64,000 nt of DNA. Origin: Metallyticus violacea. Its lineage: Eukaryota > Arthropoda > Insecta > Mantodea > Metallyticidae. The stretch lies in the NCBI GenBank assembly GCA_030762175.1, contig CM060835.1:84594001-84658000 (forward strand), read 5' to 3'. Under the pieces are notes generated by a model, which searched no databases, was not told the DNA's origin, and saw only the letters and a list, made by a program, of their open reading frames with translations. Position numbers and translations under genes: made by a program. This document shows, piece by piece, positions 49,759-61,417 of this stretch (the stretch's first letter is position 1; the number at the start of each line of letters is the position of its first letter).

Positions 49759-50045
49759 TTTTTTTTTAATGGTGTTTAACGCCCCTTTTTACTACTGAGG
49801 CACCACAGGTGGTAGACAATGATGATATATGAGATGAAATGATATACTGGGAAAGGATTTTTTATAAGGGAAGGAAACGTTCCAGGCCTAAGTTTAGGGT
49901 ATCTCCCCGGCATTTGCCATTTATGAGGACTGAGGAAAACCTGAAAAAAAAAACTCAGTCACGGAGGACGGTCCTGGCGGGAATCGAACACCAGGCCTCC
50001 CGCTCACGAGCCCACGCCTTAACGACTTAGGTCACCCGTGGCGGT
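49759..50045 (-). mobile_element. SINE family A, minus-strand copy
   Basis: The head ends at 50045 (reverse complement CCGCCACGGGTGACCTAAG) and the tail begins at 49759. The hairpin arms GACTGAG and CTCAGTC are preserved, and the body matches the consensus. Flanking aacaca strings are too short to claim a duplication. Confidence 0.92.
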
Positions 50046-50427
50046 AACACAAAATATGGGGTTGTTTTTTCTTTTAAATAATATTTTTAATAAATCTGGA
50101 ATATGAGCAATTTTAAAGTGTATCTGAATTGTAAACAGGTTGGAATAATCATTTTTTTTTTTTTTTTTTTGTAAATAAAAACTAGTTCTCAAAATACCAC
50201 CCTTCAAATCAATGCTGATGTATCCAATATTCTTAGTTCAATTTTGGTATTCGGAGTGTCTGAAGAATTCGGCGCCTTGAAGAAATGAAATACTTTTTAT
50301 TTAACCACCCCCATTTTTAATTACCGAAATTACAACTACAGAAATATACAAATGCAAACAATACAAGTAAATTAATAATATACATTTAAAAGTTGTTTAT
50401 GCTCCAAAGACTTTAAATATGTGTATT
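50046..50427. other. No supported feature; T20 run
   Basis: A T20 run occurs at about 50152-50171. Nothing else. Confidence 0.5.
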
Positions 50428-50451
50428 CACACACACACACACACACACACA
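50428..50451. repeat. (CA)12 microsatellite
   Basis: Twenty-four bases of CA repeat. Confidence 0.96.
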
Positions 50452-53380
50452 TGTGATACCGAGGATTGCACACACACTACGGTGTATTTTGGAGTACACT
50501 GGGAGTGACATGAACGCTAGAATAAAGAATATTTTATACAAGATATTTTGCAAAAGAAATAGTACTAATATCCACTGTAGGAGAAAATTTCGTGCTAAAC
50601 CTCCATGAATAACATTTTCATCGGGAAGTGTAACTTTCGGATTAGTGAATAAAAGTTGAACGCAAGGCGTTTTCACTTACAATCTGTTGGGGGGGTTAAC
50701 AGGAAGCTTGGTGAAATAGGATATCGTTTAGAAACTTCCAGTAAGCCTTTAACACAAATATTCCATCTTTTTTGGTTTATCTATTGGCAGTGCGTATAAA
50801 CCCACTCATCTGCTTTTATACAAAATTACTGCTGTACCTGAAGTCAAAATCCGTTAGGGTGCTGAAACAAAATATCCGGAAAACATTTTACAAAATTCGA
50901 TATGATGAATGACCAAAAAATTTGTCCGCCCATTATTGATCGTCGACAAGCTCTGGAGCGACAGACTATGACAAACGTGGCTGTCACAAAAATATCCAAG
51001 GATTTCTGTTTGTTCAAGTCACGAACGAACTATTCCCTTGTTTAAAAACAACATAAGAAAAAAAAAAATAATCATACTGCGGTCATGATTTATACAGTTA
51101 AATTTACAGAATCGCAAATGTGTCATCTCATCTTATTGGTACATTGTTAGGAGCTCTTCACTCTTTTTTTGTGATATGTTCCTTACAAAGTTTGCAGCTG
51201 GATTTCTTTGGAGGCTGGTTCACATTGTAATTCCATTTTTTCATTACTTCCTGCTTGCACTAAAGACTTTTTTCAATTCTTTTTCACGATAAATTGATGT
51301 CGGAAATGTTTTCTCTTACTTAACACCTTGAATAATAATTTAAATAAAAGTGAGTATAACCACTATCTCAAGAAATGTTCATTATATTTCAGTACTTTGT
51401 TCTTCTGTAATTTTGATTTCAACCAACATTCGTACAAAAAAGTGTCCTATATTACACAATTAAAATGGTGTGTTTTGTAATTGATATATTAGGTTCGTTT
51501 ATAGCTTTTATTTCTTCGTGCTTCAGTAAAACCTCCATTTTGACAGCGGAGAGGAACTGTGACACTTGGCTATCAACTTCTGGAAAGGCTTTGTTTGTAC
51601 GGATTTAATAATAGATGTCGATTACTTAGGTAGATTGCTATTGCTTGCCTTGCACTACGTCACTGTCAGCAGTAAATTTAGCCCATTGCTGCCGAAGGAC
51701 GTGAATCCCTCTCGCCGATAAATTACTGCATTGGTAGCAATTGTTGCACTTTGACTGCAGTTGCAAATCATTACCAGGTGATGATCTATCAGTCTCACCT
51801 AACGTAGTGAAGTGTGAAGCTGTTAACGTTTCTTGTATAGTGAATGATTTGTGTTAAATATACATAGCTGTAAATACACTGTATTATGTATAATTTATGA
51901 TCAAATAAATAGAATTGCTTCACGAACGTACACGGTTTCCCAGCACTCTGCAGTTTGAAGAGCCTTATCGAGCGTTTCCCATCAATATCTGGGATATCTG
52001 CACGCACAAAGCAGCTTCTACTTCCGCGCTTTTGCGTCCTAATTTTTATGTAACAGATAGAGAGGCTTTGTTTTATGCACGTTGACCACTAATATCATTC
52101 GTAATAAGGAAAAGCACCTTAATTGGACAAAACGAACAAAAATAAAATTGCTGTAAACCCTCCAGTAATACTTAATGGCTGCATTTCCCGCTTTCGAATT
52201 TAGTCATAAACCACTGCGTCACAATGTTGGATGTGGCGATGGTGAAAATTAAAAACAAACACATTTATATTCACAGCAGTCCTTGTACTTAACAATGACT
52301 CCTTAATATGATGTAAAAAGTTTAAAAATTCAGCAATTTTTCTTTTGAGATGTAAACATTAGAACCCTATCGATTCTTTGTGACAGGTTGAGCCTTTAAT
52401 TAAAAATGATTGAACGTTTGGGATATGTTGTGCGTTTACAAAACGGAGAAGTTACACTGCTTCGAACGTGCAAACTTATAATACCATGGAGCCAAAGTAA
52501 CATAACTTCTAGGATCTGCCAAACCTTAGAGATACGAGTATTTCGTGAACAGCAATACACCTAACAGAAAATTAAAACAAGTAATAATGTTAAATTATCA
52601 TTGAGAGATTTTATGGTATTATAGGAAATGCCTTAATATTGCACGTGGGGTCTTTTGGTATGCTACAAATGCAATTTGCAGGTTACGAGCATCATTTAGT
52701 TTCGATAATGCAACAGAAAACTTAAGAATTTAACGATAAAAAAAACAATGTAATGTATAATCGCTTACTAATTTTAAAAAACGAGACGATAAAACTATTC
52801 TCACAATTTTTAACATCTCTGTTAAAAATGCATCTTTATAATGCCACAAAAGCTCTATTTAAAAGCTATCAGTACATATGAACCATTGATAAATATGTCT
52901 CCTAACAGACGTGTTACTAGTGTTTATTACGTGTATTTAAATATTTAGTGACAGGGAATAGTTGCCTTAGTCTGGTATAGACGAAAAAGAAGAGCTACTG
53001 GAAATTTTCATCGATTACTATATGGCTAAGGTTAAAACAGTAATTTCAAGTGTTAGCGGATTAAGTCACAACGACATTATTACCTTTTCCATCCATATAT
53101 TTGTTCTTTTTCTTCATATGTCATTTAAAAAAGGTCAATCCAGAAAATAGCTTTGTACTAAAAGTGATCTGAAACTTTTTAAAGTTCTGTGTTATCCAAA
53201 GAAAGTGCATCCTTCTCGCTGAATTTCAAATGAAGACGTGAGTAAATCTAAAACTTGTAGGTGAAGTGAGAGATTTAAAATATTGAAACTATCCCTTAAC
53301 TGTGAAATTTAAGCCCACAAGAAATGTTGTCACTAGATTAAATATTTCAATAGTAATCTATAAAGTCATTTTCAATCTTT
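50452..53380. other. No supported feature
   Basis: Very AT-rich. Only short anonymous frames (50413-50676, 51795-52007). No repeats or RNA genes recognised. Confidence 0.5.
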
Positions 53381-53414
53381 GGCTTAAATTAAAATGTGTA
53401 AAATATAAAAAAAA

Positions 53415-54240
53415 TGCAACTTTAAAGATAGGGAAATGTGCTATTGCGTTATTAACTTATGTTTAATTTCGGACTATATGGTTTAAAAGTAAAATGTATA
53501 ATTTATCTTCAATGATTTAAGCGTTGTTGTTGGGTCATATTTGGAGGAGAATCTAAAGTAGGCCTATTTTTCATAACTACAGCAGCGTTAGACCAATTTA
53601 AGATTGTTAATAAGGGGACCGATTTGTGATAAATGTAAATTTTGACAAAAATCTATTTTTTTTCCGCATTCATATAGCAAAGCTTTTTCTTTTCTTTTCT
53701 TTCTTTTTTTCTTTTTTCTTTTTCACTTTAAAGATCTGGCACCGGACTGTTTATATAATCCTACGCATGTGTGAATATCTTTTAAATATTATGTTATGGT
53801 TCTCAAAACTGCTTTTTCTTGCACTATGGAAATTCTAATTGCTCCTTTTGGTGCTAAATTTCACAAATTAACTTTAAACTTTCAACAGAAGCCCTTGAGA
53901 TATGGATACGTAATGTATTCACAAGATTTTTTTTCTAAAATATTTTATTCAAATAAAATTTGTGTATAGAGAAAAGTCTAGTTCTATTTTTCAAACATTT
54001 GAACATTTCATGGCAAGTAGCATTTTATTACAGGACGCATAAACATCAAAAGTATTTTTTTTCCTAAGGAAATATTTGATGAACTGTCTGAAAATGCATG
54101 TATGTTAAAATAATGAAGTTGGTCAAGAAATGTAAAAGTTTTGGGTTTCTCAAATCTGTTCCTTTAATAAGGTGTTCGCTCAGCTCATAATTTTATGAAG
54201 GGGTTTCACAAGTGAAAAACTTAGGGAATCATTGACCTAG
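53415..54240. mobile_element. hAT-like repeat, copy 2 (diverged, longer)
   Basis: Blocks match copy 1 at 38471-39100 in the same order and orientation: aaagatagggaaa (53424 versus 38813), taaaagtaaaatgt versus tttaagtaaaatgt, aaagtaggcctattt versus aaggtaggactattt, and acagcagcgtta versus acagcaacgtaa. The right ends also match: gctcagctcat and cttagggaatcattgacc versus actcagctcag and gttagggaaccgctac. Between the internal block and the right end this copy is about 500 bp longer. The left end was not identified. Confidence 0.55.
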
Positions 54241-55036
54241 AGGGGAAAGGGATACCGCTCACTTAAACGCGGTTATATTAATTTTGAATACACTAGTGTA
54301 TTGTCCATTCCTTCTTTTGAATATAGGAACACACCGTCTCGCAATTTGTTCTGGGAGCAGAAGAGAACCTGTGTAGATTAAACACGCATGTACATATGTA
54401 ATCCGAAGATCAGGAACCCCTTTGCTGTAATTACTTTGTTGTTATCGGGATATTGGTGTCTTAACGCTTATGTGGAATGTTTCTAACTTTGCAATTGCGA
54501 TAGCATGCCTCAAACTTCGGGTGGTTTGCGAGTTTATCGAATTACCTGGAGCAGAAATATCGGAAACATCGGCTGTTTAAATGAAAAGGAATTTATCAGG
54601 CTTGTTAATGGTTTTAGCTGGAGGATCTGCTAAGTTGGAGGGTCGCTGTTGCGAAACAAAAGTTTGGCGTTAAAGATCCCGGACGGGCTGCCTCGGTGCA
54701 GGTTCCTGTATTATCGATCTACATCAACATCATCGTCGTTACCACCACTACTGCTACTGCTACTGCTGCTGCATTATTCAGTGTGTCCCGTTTTGTGGTT
54801 TGACCTCCCTGTTTATATCATAATAACGTAAGCCAGACCGTCTCGTTTTGTGCTCCTTAGGTTTACAGTTGGCTACTGCCCTCGCATTGCTAGAAGAAAT
54901 ATTGGAACTTAATACTTGTGCATTCATCGTTTAGAAACAAAATGCAGTTAAGTGCGAATCTATGAAGATGTTCGGTACGTTGTAACGTAGTGGTTTATGT
55001 AGGCTACGTTTATAAATCTCCTGAAATAATTATTAC
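54241..55036. other. No supported feature
   Basis: A CTG-type short repeat (54745-54772, ctactgctactgctactgctg) creates a spurious Leu/Ser-rich frame. Nothing else recognised. Confidence 0.45.
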
Positions 55037-55038
55037 AT

Positions 55039-55110
55039 CAGCGGTTCTCACACTATCCTTGACCGTGGAAGCCGGTAAAGTTCGTTCGCTGTCGCGGACC
55101 CCCGAACATT
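55039..55110 (+). mobile_element. Solitary hAT-type end
   Basis: cagcggttctcacact at 55039-55054 followed by TCGCGGACCCCCGAAC closely resembles hAT left termini (CAGTGGTTCTCAAACT...GCGGACCCC). No matching right end was found within the next kilobase, so the element is either truncated or interrupted by the mariner at 55331. Confidence 0.4.
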
Positions 55111-55330
55111 GAACTCAAAGTAGATCATCAGTAGCTTACAACATTTAAAAATGATTATTATTTTTTTCATAATTTGTATTTTTATTATTGTGTATCCTTT
55201 CACAAGGGCAAGACTCCTAACCATATTACGTTTGTTTACATGCCGGGCTATGGCTCATAGACTCTATTTGGGTGTGTCTGTCTTGATGTTAAGTGCTTAA
55301 GAATTCCGATGCATATCAACAATTTCGAGG

Positions 55331-55914
55331 CGAGTCAAAAAATAAGCTTAATTTAGCAATCAAAATCCAGAATATTGTTGTAGTGTGTTGTGCTGCACTT
55401 ACAAATAATGACTATCTATACCCTTCTGCTGGGGAACAAACTCGCGCGCGGCTTCTTGGGAAATGTGACGTCAGTGGCCATAACAAGATGGCAGTCCCCT
55501 TTGGAAACATGCACGAAGTAGGAGCACCGAGCAATTATTTGTTAATTGGGTAGTGAGGGCTAGAAACGAACAATGAAGATGCAATATGGAGATTTCTGTT
55601 TGTTACTGCAGGAAGTCTATGAGTGACACAGGAAGTTAAAAAGATGAATGTAATTTGTGAATGACGAAGCTCGCTCTGCCATTAGACAAGAACAAAATGA
55701 TACGAGACAATCTGCGCGTAACAATTCATGAGGCGACTGTAGAATTGAAGACAGGTCATGGCTCTGGGCACACTTTTTGCACGAAATTCTGCAGTACAGT
55801 AGTCTCCGCTAGGATGGTACCAGAACAAATCCCCTCTGAACTGAAAGGTCATGTGGATGTTTGCGGAACACTATTGCGGCGCCCTGCAGCCGAAGCAAAT
55901 GGTTTCCTAAAGGT

Positions 55915-55968
<54 letters not shown>

Positions 55969-56531
55969 CTGGGTGCACTACTTCCAGTTAGCCAGCCAGC
56001 AAAGGGTGGCGGCATTCATAATCTCCAAAATTAAAAAAGTTCCGTGCAGCGGGTAGAATGATGCTCACGCTCTTCTGGGACTCTAAAGGCAATGATGGAA
56101 CAGAGGACGGAATGTTTACAGCGAATCATTTGAAACCTACAGCAAGTTGAAACGTCGAGGTTTGCTTGCAGCTGGTGTTCTCTTACAGCACGGTAATGCA
56201 GGACCTCCCTCAGCTCATGCTACGCACTTTCAATTGCAGATCTTCATTTTGAGTCTATACCACATTCTGCTTATTCACCGGGCCGATTATTATGCCTTTA
56301 ACCCACTCAAAGAGGCGCTAGGCTGCAAGAATTTCCGCACTGATAACGACGTGAAAGGCTATGCGCTCAGTCGCAAGACTTTTTTCCTCGTACAATTCAG
56401 GTATTAGTAAAACACCGGAACACCTGCATTGAACCTGGTGGAGACTGCTGAAAAATGAATAAGCGTTTTCAGCTCCTAGTGTATTTATATATTTTATGAA
56501 TAAAAAAGTTATTGGGTTATTTTTTGACTCG
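55331..56531 (+). mobile_element. Mariner-like transposon with TIRs, interrupted by a microsatellite
   Basis: A 1.2-kb element bounded by perfect 15-bp terminal inverted repeats, cgagtcaaaaaataa (55331-55345) and its complement (56517-56531). The plus strand carries a dead transposase: RVTIHEATVELKTGHGSGHT (about 55715-55775; normally VTIDEVAHxLxISHGSAYE), then VSARMVPEQ, then NGFLKV, an (ATG)18 repeat, then WVHYFQLASQQRVAAFI and KKFRAAGRMMLTLFWDSKG (about 56035-56090). Later blocks are broken by stops but end in a LNLVETAEK-type tail. The length equals that of an intact mariner (about 1.2-1.3 kb). The first catalytic block (IVTGDETW) is replaced by the repeat. Confidence 0.88.
55915..55968. 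repeat. (ATG)18 microsatellite inside the transposon
   Basis: Fifty-four bases of perfect ATG repeat at the position of the transposase GDE codons. Confidence 0.98.
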
Positions 56532-57040
56532 TAACTATAAGGTAAACATAAAATGGCACAACATTACTCATTAATTTTACTTGCTGAATGACAATATACT
56601 GTATTTAATTTATAAGCAGCTGTTATGTGTCTGGCTTAATATTAGAAATTATATTCTGAGTTATGAGTCGAGCCCCAGCCTATGCAGTTTGCTGCCTAAA
56701 GATGTTGTTTCTATGCCTGGCTCGCGTTTTCTAGCTTATCTATTTAAAAGCTACCTCTGGAATTAATAGTCCCCATCAATTTGATTGCAATATACGTTAT
56801 CTCAATAGACAGGTTTCATACGTAAATCTGTATAATCTATTGTTTTGTCGTATTTAATTTATTTGCACTTATATATTCAAGAATAAATATTAATAGTACT
56901 GATCTGTACTTGTGCAATCTTATGGATGTTGACATTTGTAAGTACGTAATTTAGAATAAAAACTTACAGAGCACAGTTGTATTTGTGCGAAATATTGGCC
57001 TAGCAACCGTAAAAATTAACTCTCAAGTCGAGCGTATAAG
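56532..57040. other. No supported feature
   Basis: AT-rich. One anonymous 61-codon frame. Confidence 0.45.
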
Positions 57041-57041
57041 A

Positions 57042-57072
<31 letters not shown>
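57041..57072. repeat. (ATT)n microsatellite
   Basis: About ten ATT units. Confidence 0.96.
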
Positions 57073-58835
57073 GAACGATGAACAACGTAATAATGTATAT
57101 TATGAGTAATTGCAACATTAGAAATAGTAAAGGGGCAAACACGTAAATCGTTCAAAACACCACTTTAAAACTACCCCAAGGTAATAAAGTGGGATGGATA
57201 CTGTGTAATTTTTTTAAGCTTTATATTTATGAAAATCATAACATTCTTAGCACCTATTTGTTTAAAACAAACTTAACCATATTTTTAATCAAGATGAAAA
57301 GTATTGAAATTTGGAGACTCAAAGTACAAACGGCTGCCAGTAACTTTATAACGCACAAAAACATCAGCTTTCTCACCTCGACAAGCATTGGTTGGCGAAC
57401 AACTCAATGCAGGGCCACTCGCATTCAGCGAAGAGCGCGCATACAAGTCGGTTCGTACTTCAATAGATTATCCTGTAACTACCATTGCCGCTTAACTGAA
57501 GTATGCTGTATTTTAATAAGCCTTTTGTATATTAACGGCTAATATAAAAATTGAATATTCTGATACCTTCCGTCAAACACCAATAACATTTTCTTCAGAA
57601 ATAAATAAAAAAAATCAATCAACAGTGCTAATAAGGGGTAGGTAATTAATTCAAGCATTCTTCATATATAACAATGGGACACATTTTGTCAGTTTACAAG
57701 CGAAAAAAAAATGGCGATTGGCAGTAGGCAAACGTTTGCACCCAGTAACGAAACGTAAAAATTTCCTTGTGATAAAACGTTATTTTAGTATTGTTTAACA
57801 AGCATCTAATGTACGATTACTTAGGTTTATAGCTTTCATTGGAAGTATTCCAGTAATGACGTTTGAAAAGTAACACATCTTGTCAGAATGTGCAAGAAAG
57901 TTCTGCAGCGTTGAGAATTACCACTTGTATTCCCTACCCCCTCAATTTCAACCATCTTTAGGTAAGAACAGTTGAATAATTTCTGTTGCTGTGTATTTCG
58001 ATTGAATGCAGCTGCGCTCTCTGTTGAGAGCATTGCGCGTGTTATATCAACAGCTGCATGCAATTTTTCAAGTTGCATGGCTATCTGATTGCTTCCGCAG
58101 TTATGTAAGCGGCACTTAGACATAATTAGTCGGGTTATCAGCAACACGTGGGTGTGGTTCCTGTTGGTTTGCACGTTTAATGATGTTCCACGGTTGAATG
58201 GGTAGTTCCGCCCATGCAGATACAGATGATGTTGTACATGGCATCATCTTCTGAAGACCTAGTTTCCCTTTATACCTCACCAAACGCAATTACTTAGAAC
58301 AATGCATACACAGTATTCAGCTCCAGTTGCTTTCACACTGTAATAGCTTATTAAAAACTTATTTTAAATATAAACATTTATAAGGCAGTTTTTCTCTATA
58401 AAAAACAAGGTTTACTCATAGGCACAGCATCATTCTGTTTTTACTAATGTACTAGATGTCTGACCTAAGTGTTTCATATACATACAATACGACTGGGATT
58501 TCTCATTGTTGAAATTCCCTGATTTGGAGCCCTTGTATTTTCATATAGTAATAATTAGAAACCGATATAATTATAGTATAATGATGTAATTTTGCATTAA
58601 ACAAATAGAAGGTATAGACGGGTAGAGTGAATGACATTGATTTACGCGTGTTTGAGTAACGAAACAGTTATTTCGAATAGTCAGGGCTTTCGAGATTGCC
58701 GGTGACTTATATCTAGACAGATGGATACTTATATATATATATACCTCTTCAACTCCCTGGGAGATTCGATTCCCGGTTTCTACTTTAGTGTTTTTAACCT
58801 TAAAACATAATTCCAGGAATTCAAGAAGATTCTGA
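57073..58835. other. No supported gene
   Basis: Frames of 117 codons (57189-57542 plus) and 112 codons (57836-58174 minus) have no recognisable domain. A short (TA) run lies at 58730-58743. Confidence 0.5.
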
Positions 58836-58939
58836 TTAATAAGTAATCGTTCGGAGTATCACATGAACCAGATGGTTACACACCATTGGGCATAAAAGCT
58901 CGAATTCTGGTTTCAAGCCTGAAATAAGCGTGGTATCAG

Positions 58940-59400
58940 AAAAAATAGGAAATGTTCTCTCAAGAACACTACGCCTCCATGGAACAGCTGTGTGTAGAGA
59001 CTGGAGTAAATGTTCAAACGGCGAAAAGACGCTACTGGGAACGGTTTCCGGATCGTCGCCTATCTGGTGGCACTGAAAAGTTCCGGCGCGCATTTCTTAG
59101 GTTGGAGATGACCGGGAGTGTATATTCAGAACGACAAGTGCTTGACCTTTACAAAGATGGGACTCTCCGTCGACTGAGCAACAGTACAACAATTGTCGCC
59201 GCAAACTTGGTATCATTGCAGCTCATGCTGAAAGAGAACTGTTGGCATCCATATCAGATGGTGCTCTTGCAGGAAAAAGACGTCGCTCCTACCGCGATGC
59301 TGCAGATTTTATGTAAGGATCCCAACATGATTCGGGATGTCTTAAGTAGCGTTGACAGTGTTCTCCAATGATGTTATCTTCAAATACACAGCGTGCACTC
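58940..59400 (+). mobile_element. Transposase N-terminal remnant (DNA-binding part)
   Basis: The 139-codon frame 58952-59371 begins with MFSQEHYASMEQLCVETG and TAKRRYWERFPDRRLSGGTE, then KFRRAFLRLEMTGSV. This matches the helix-turn-helix start of an insect Tc1/mariner-superfamily group (NAREAxRxYRERFPNRRxPxxxxFxRxxxRLRETGS). Next comes the second helix-turn-helix with LKENCWHPYQMVLLQE, normally LKENxLHPYHxQxVQ. The frame stops soon afterwards. The DDE catalytic region is not visible in the following 500 bp, so this is a truncated relic. The C-terminal half of a similar transposase is in the TIR element at 26544-27237. It is not a host gene despite being the longest frame in the window. Confidence 0.62.
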
Positions 59401-60060
59401 ACTGTAACCTATTTAATTTGCAGGGTCACTGCAGCGTCAAAGTTTAGTTGAGTTTCTGCAGACGTCATTAGGTCATATATCTTCCCGCATCGTCTGACCG
59501 GCTGGGTATTTCTGCGCTTTATCCTGAGGAAATGAACACCGGAAAGTACATTGAAGGACGTTCTTCTTGCATTGGCGATGAACCACTGGCTTCAGCCGAA
59601 TAACGCACCCCCTCACTGCAAAGAGGTTTTGTACATCACCTCGATCATGATCGGATTCAACGGACCATACTAAATTCTGCTCGAAAGTCAGATTTGATCC
59701 TGTTGTAATTATATAAGGAATTGGGTATACGAGACGCAGTTTCAAAACGAAGGATAAGAGTTGGATGTCATGGCGTGACAACTGAGATTTGGAACTTAAG
59801 GACCGCTTCGAGCATTTGCAATGTACCGGTAGTCTGTCGTCGATCTCGTACATTGTCTTTCAGTCAGAATTCAACGTTTCTCTTGATTTACTCCATTCAT
59901 TATTGAATAAATTGTGTTTCATTATTCTGAATGAAATTACTCGATAAAACACGTTGTATGATGAACGCGACTAAAAGAAACGTGGAGAGCGAAAAAGAAC
60001 AGAAAAAAAAGCATTAAAATAATAGATCAGCTGCACAAGTTGAACATAAAAGTCCAATCA
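59401..60060. other. No supported feature
   Basis: The 126-codon minus frame 59473-59853 has no recognised domain. It may be the shadow of a degraded continuation of the transposase remnant on its left. Confidence 0.4.
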
Positions 60061-60063
60061 TTC

Positions 60064-60310
60064 ATGTCGGCGATGTCTATAGACATTCCTGATTAGTCGT
60101 GCCAAACCAATGAATGCCTCCCGCATACCACGAGCTGTTTGGGCTTGCCTTTCACTGATGATGCCCACAGTAGAGATAAACGTTTCGGTAACATAGGGCA
60201 ATCGCTTCGGTCTTTTCTATTCGCACAGTTTGCGGGGAATATAAAAATTAGCGGAGTAAATGGCAAATGAAACGGAATTGTTCGAAGAAGTCTGCCCAAA
60301 CATCGTTTCA
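60064..60310 (-). other. Protein-like segment of unknown nature
   Basis: Two minus-strand frames stay open over the same stretch. One (60329-60093) is a 78-codon ATG frame. The other, ending in a stop near 60064, gives KRPKRLPYVTETFISTVGII and SERQAQTARGMREAFIGLAR, a balanced composition with an amphipathic look. Only one stop interrupts that second frame over about 80 codons. I cannot assign a family. It may be another transposon fragment or an exon remnant. Confidence 0.25.
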
Positions 60311-60329
60311 TGCAACACAAAGGCCACAT

Positions 60330-61417
60330 TCACTTTTGTGGAAGGCAGGCAATCTGGTCATTTAGTCTCCTCCTAAATTTATGTGTAAGAGTTCTTATAT
60401 TATTCTTATGCTTTATTATACAATTACTGAAAAATATAGGCATTAGTTTAACGCACAGCAACCAGATACTGGGTTATTTTTGGCTTATGTCTGCAGCCAA
60501 GCGCAGCGCACGATAGGCCAGTCTTGTTAATTCCACTGTCAATGTTAATGTGTTAAAAAAAAATTCTGAATTGCATGTTTTAAAATCCAAATGCTCCTCA
60601 AAACTAATAACAGAACATTTTATTTCTAACAGGTCATTGCGTAAATAATCCTTGTATTTTTTTATATTTCTGCCTTAAAAAGAAATTTTAAACTCGAAAA
60701 TGTACAAAATCTGACTCTAATTGAAAATCATTCAAAAGTTTATTTTGAAAATACCAGTAAAAATGCATAATTTTTTCCCTGAAAGTTCCGGATTTGAAGC
60801 TAATGTGCGACTTTTATTTAATATGGTAATAATAGACAGTTAAAAAAAGTCATGCTTTAATTCATACAGAAAAAGTCAAATTGAGTTATCGATATTAAGT
60901 AGAATTGAGTGAGGTCATTATTTGAATGGATGACTGCTACTAATCTTCTAACATACAGGCAATAATCTTGGGTGCTATGCAGCTGGGATTATGCATAAAG
61001 CTCTTTAAGTGCTCTTTGCTAGGAAACCGGCGTTGTCCCATCCTGTGAACGGAAATCCTTCCTTAGCTCACCTTCAGCAGAGAAATGGCTTTTCGCTCTC
61101 GCAGGATCCCCATAGCGCCACAACCTTGTTATAATATACCCGCTGACGTAGTTTAGTTTACTAACAGGGTTCTAGCTTTGTGCGGGTGTATTGAGGTCAT
61201 GTTTTGTGAATGGTATTGGTTTATATTTTAATCATTTTTTATATTTTAACAACTAAAAATAAACGTGTCCAGCAAAATTATTTGATAATGTAACGTACAA
61301 AGAAATATACATGGTGTTAAAGCGAATTTTATTTTTATTCTGTGTTGTACAATAATACTGTAGCAATGAAATCAAAGATAGGGTTGGTTAAATTGTGATG
61401 AGGAAAAGTTGGCTAAC
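60330..61417. other. Presumed intron of the receptor gene; nothing else seen
   Basis: AT-rich with no recognisable exon. It lies directly downstream (minus strand) of the donor site at 61417. Confidence 0.4.

Noticed and set aside
54649..54831. Leu/Ser-rich peptide with signal-like run
   Set aside because: Produced by a short CTG-type repeat; no other coding evidence.
55915..55968. CRISPR-like or tandem regulatory array
   Set aside because: Plain trinucleotide microsatellite with no spacers. No CRISPR array is present anywhere, and the window is eukaryotic.
57189..57542. 117-codon open frame
   Set aside because: Begins in low-complexity hydrophobic sequence and has no family resemblance.
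58952..59371. 139-codon frame as a host gene
   Set aside because: Its blocks match the DNA-binding part of insect transposases, so it is annotated as a transposon relic.
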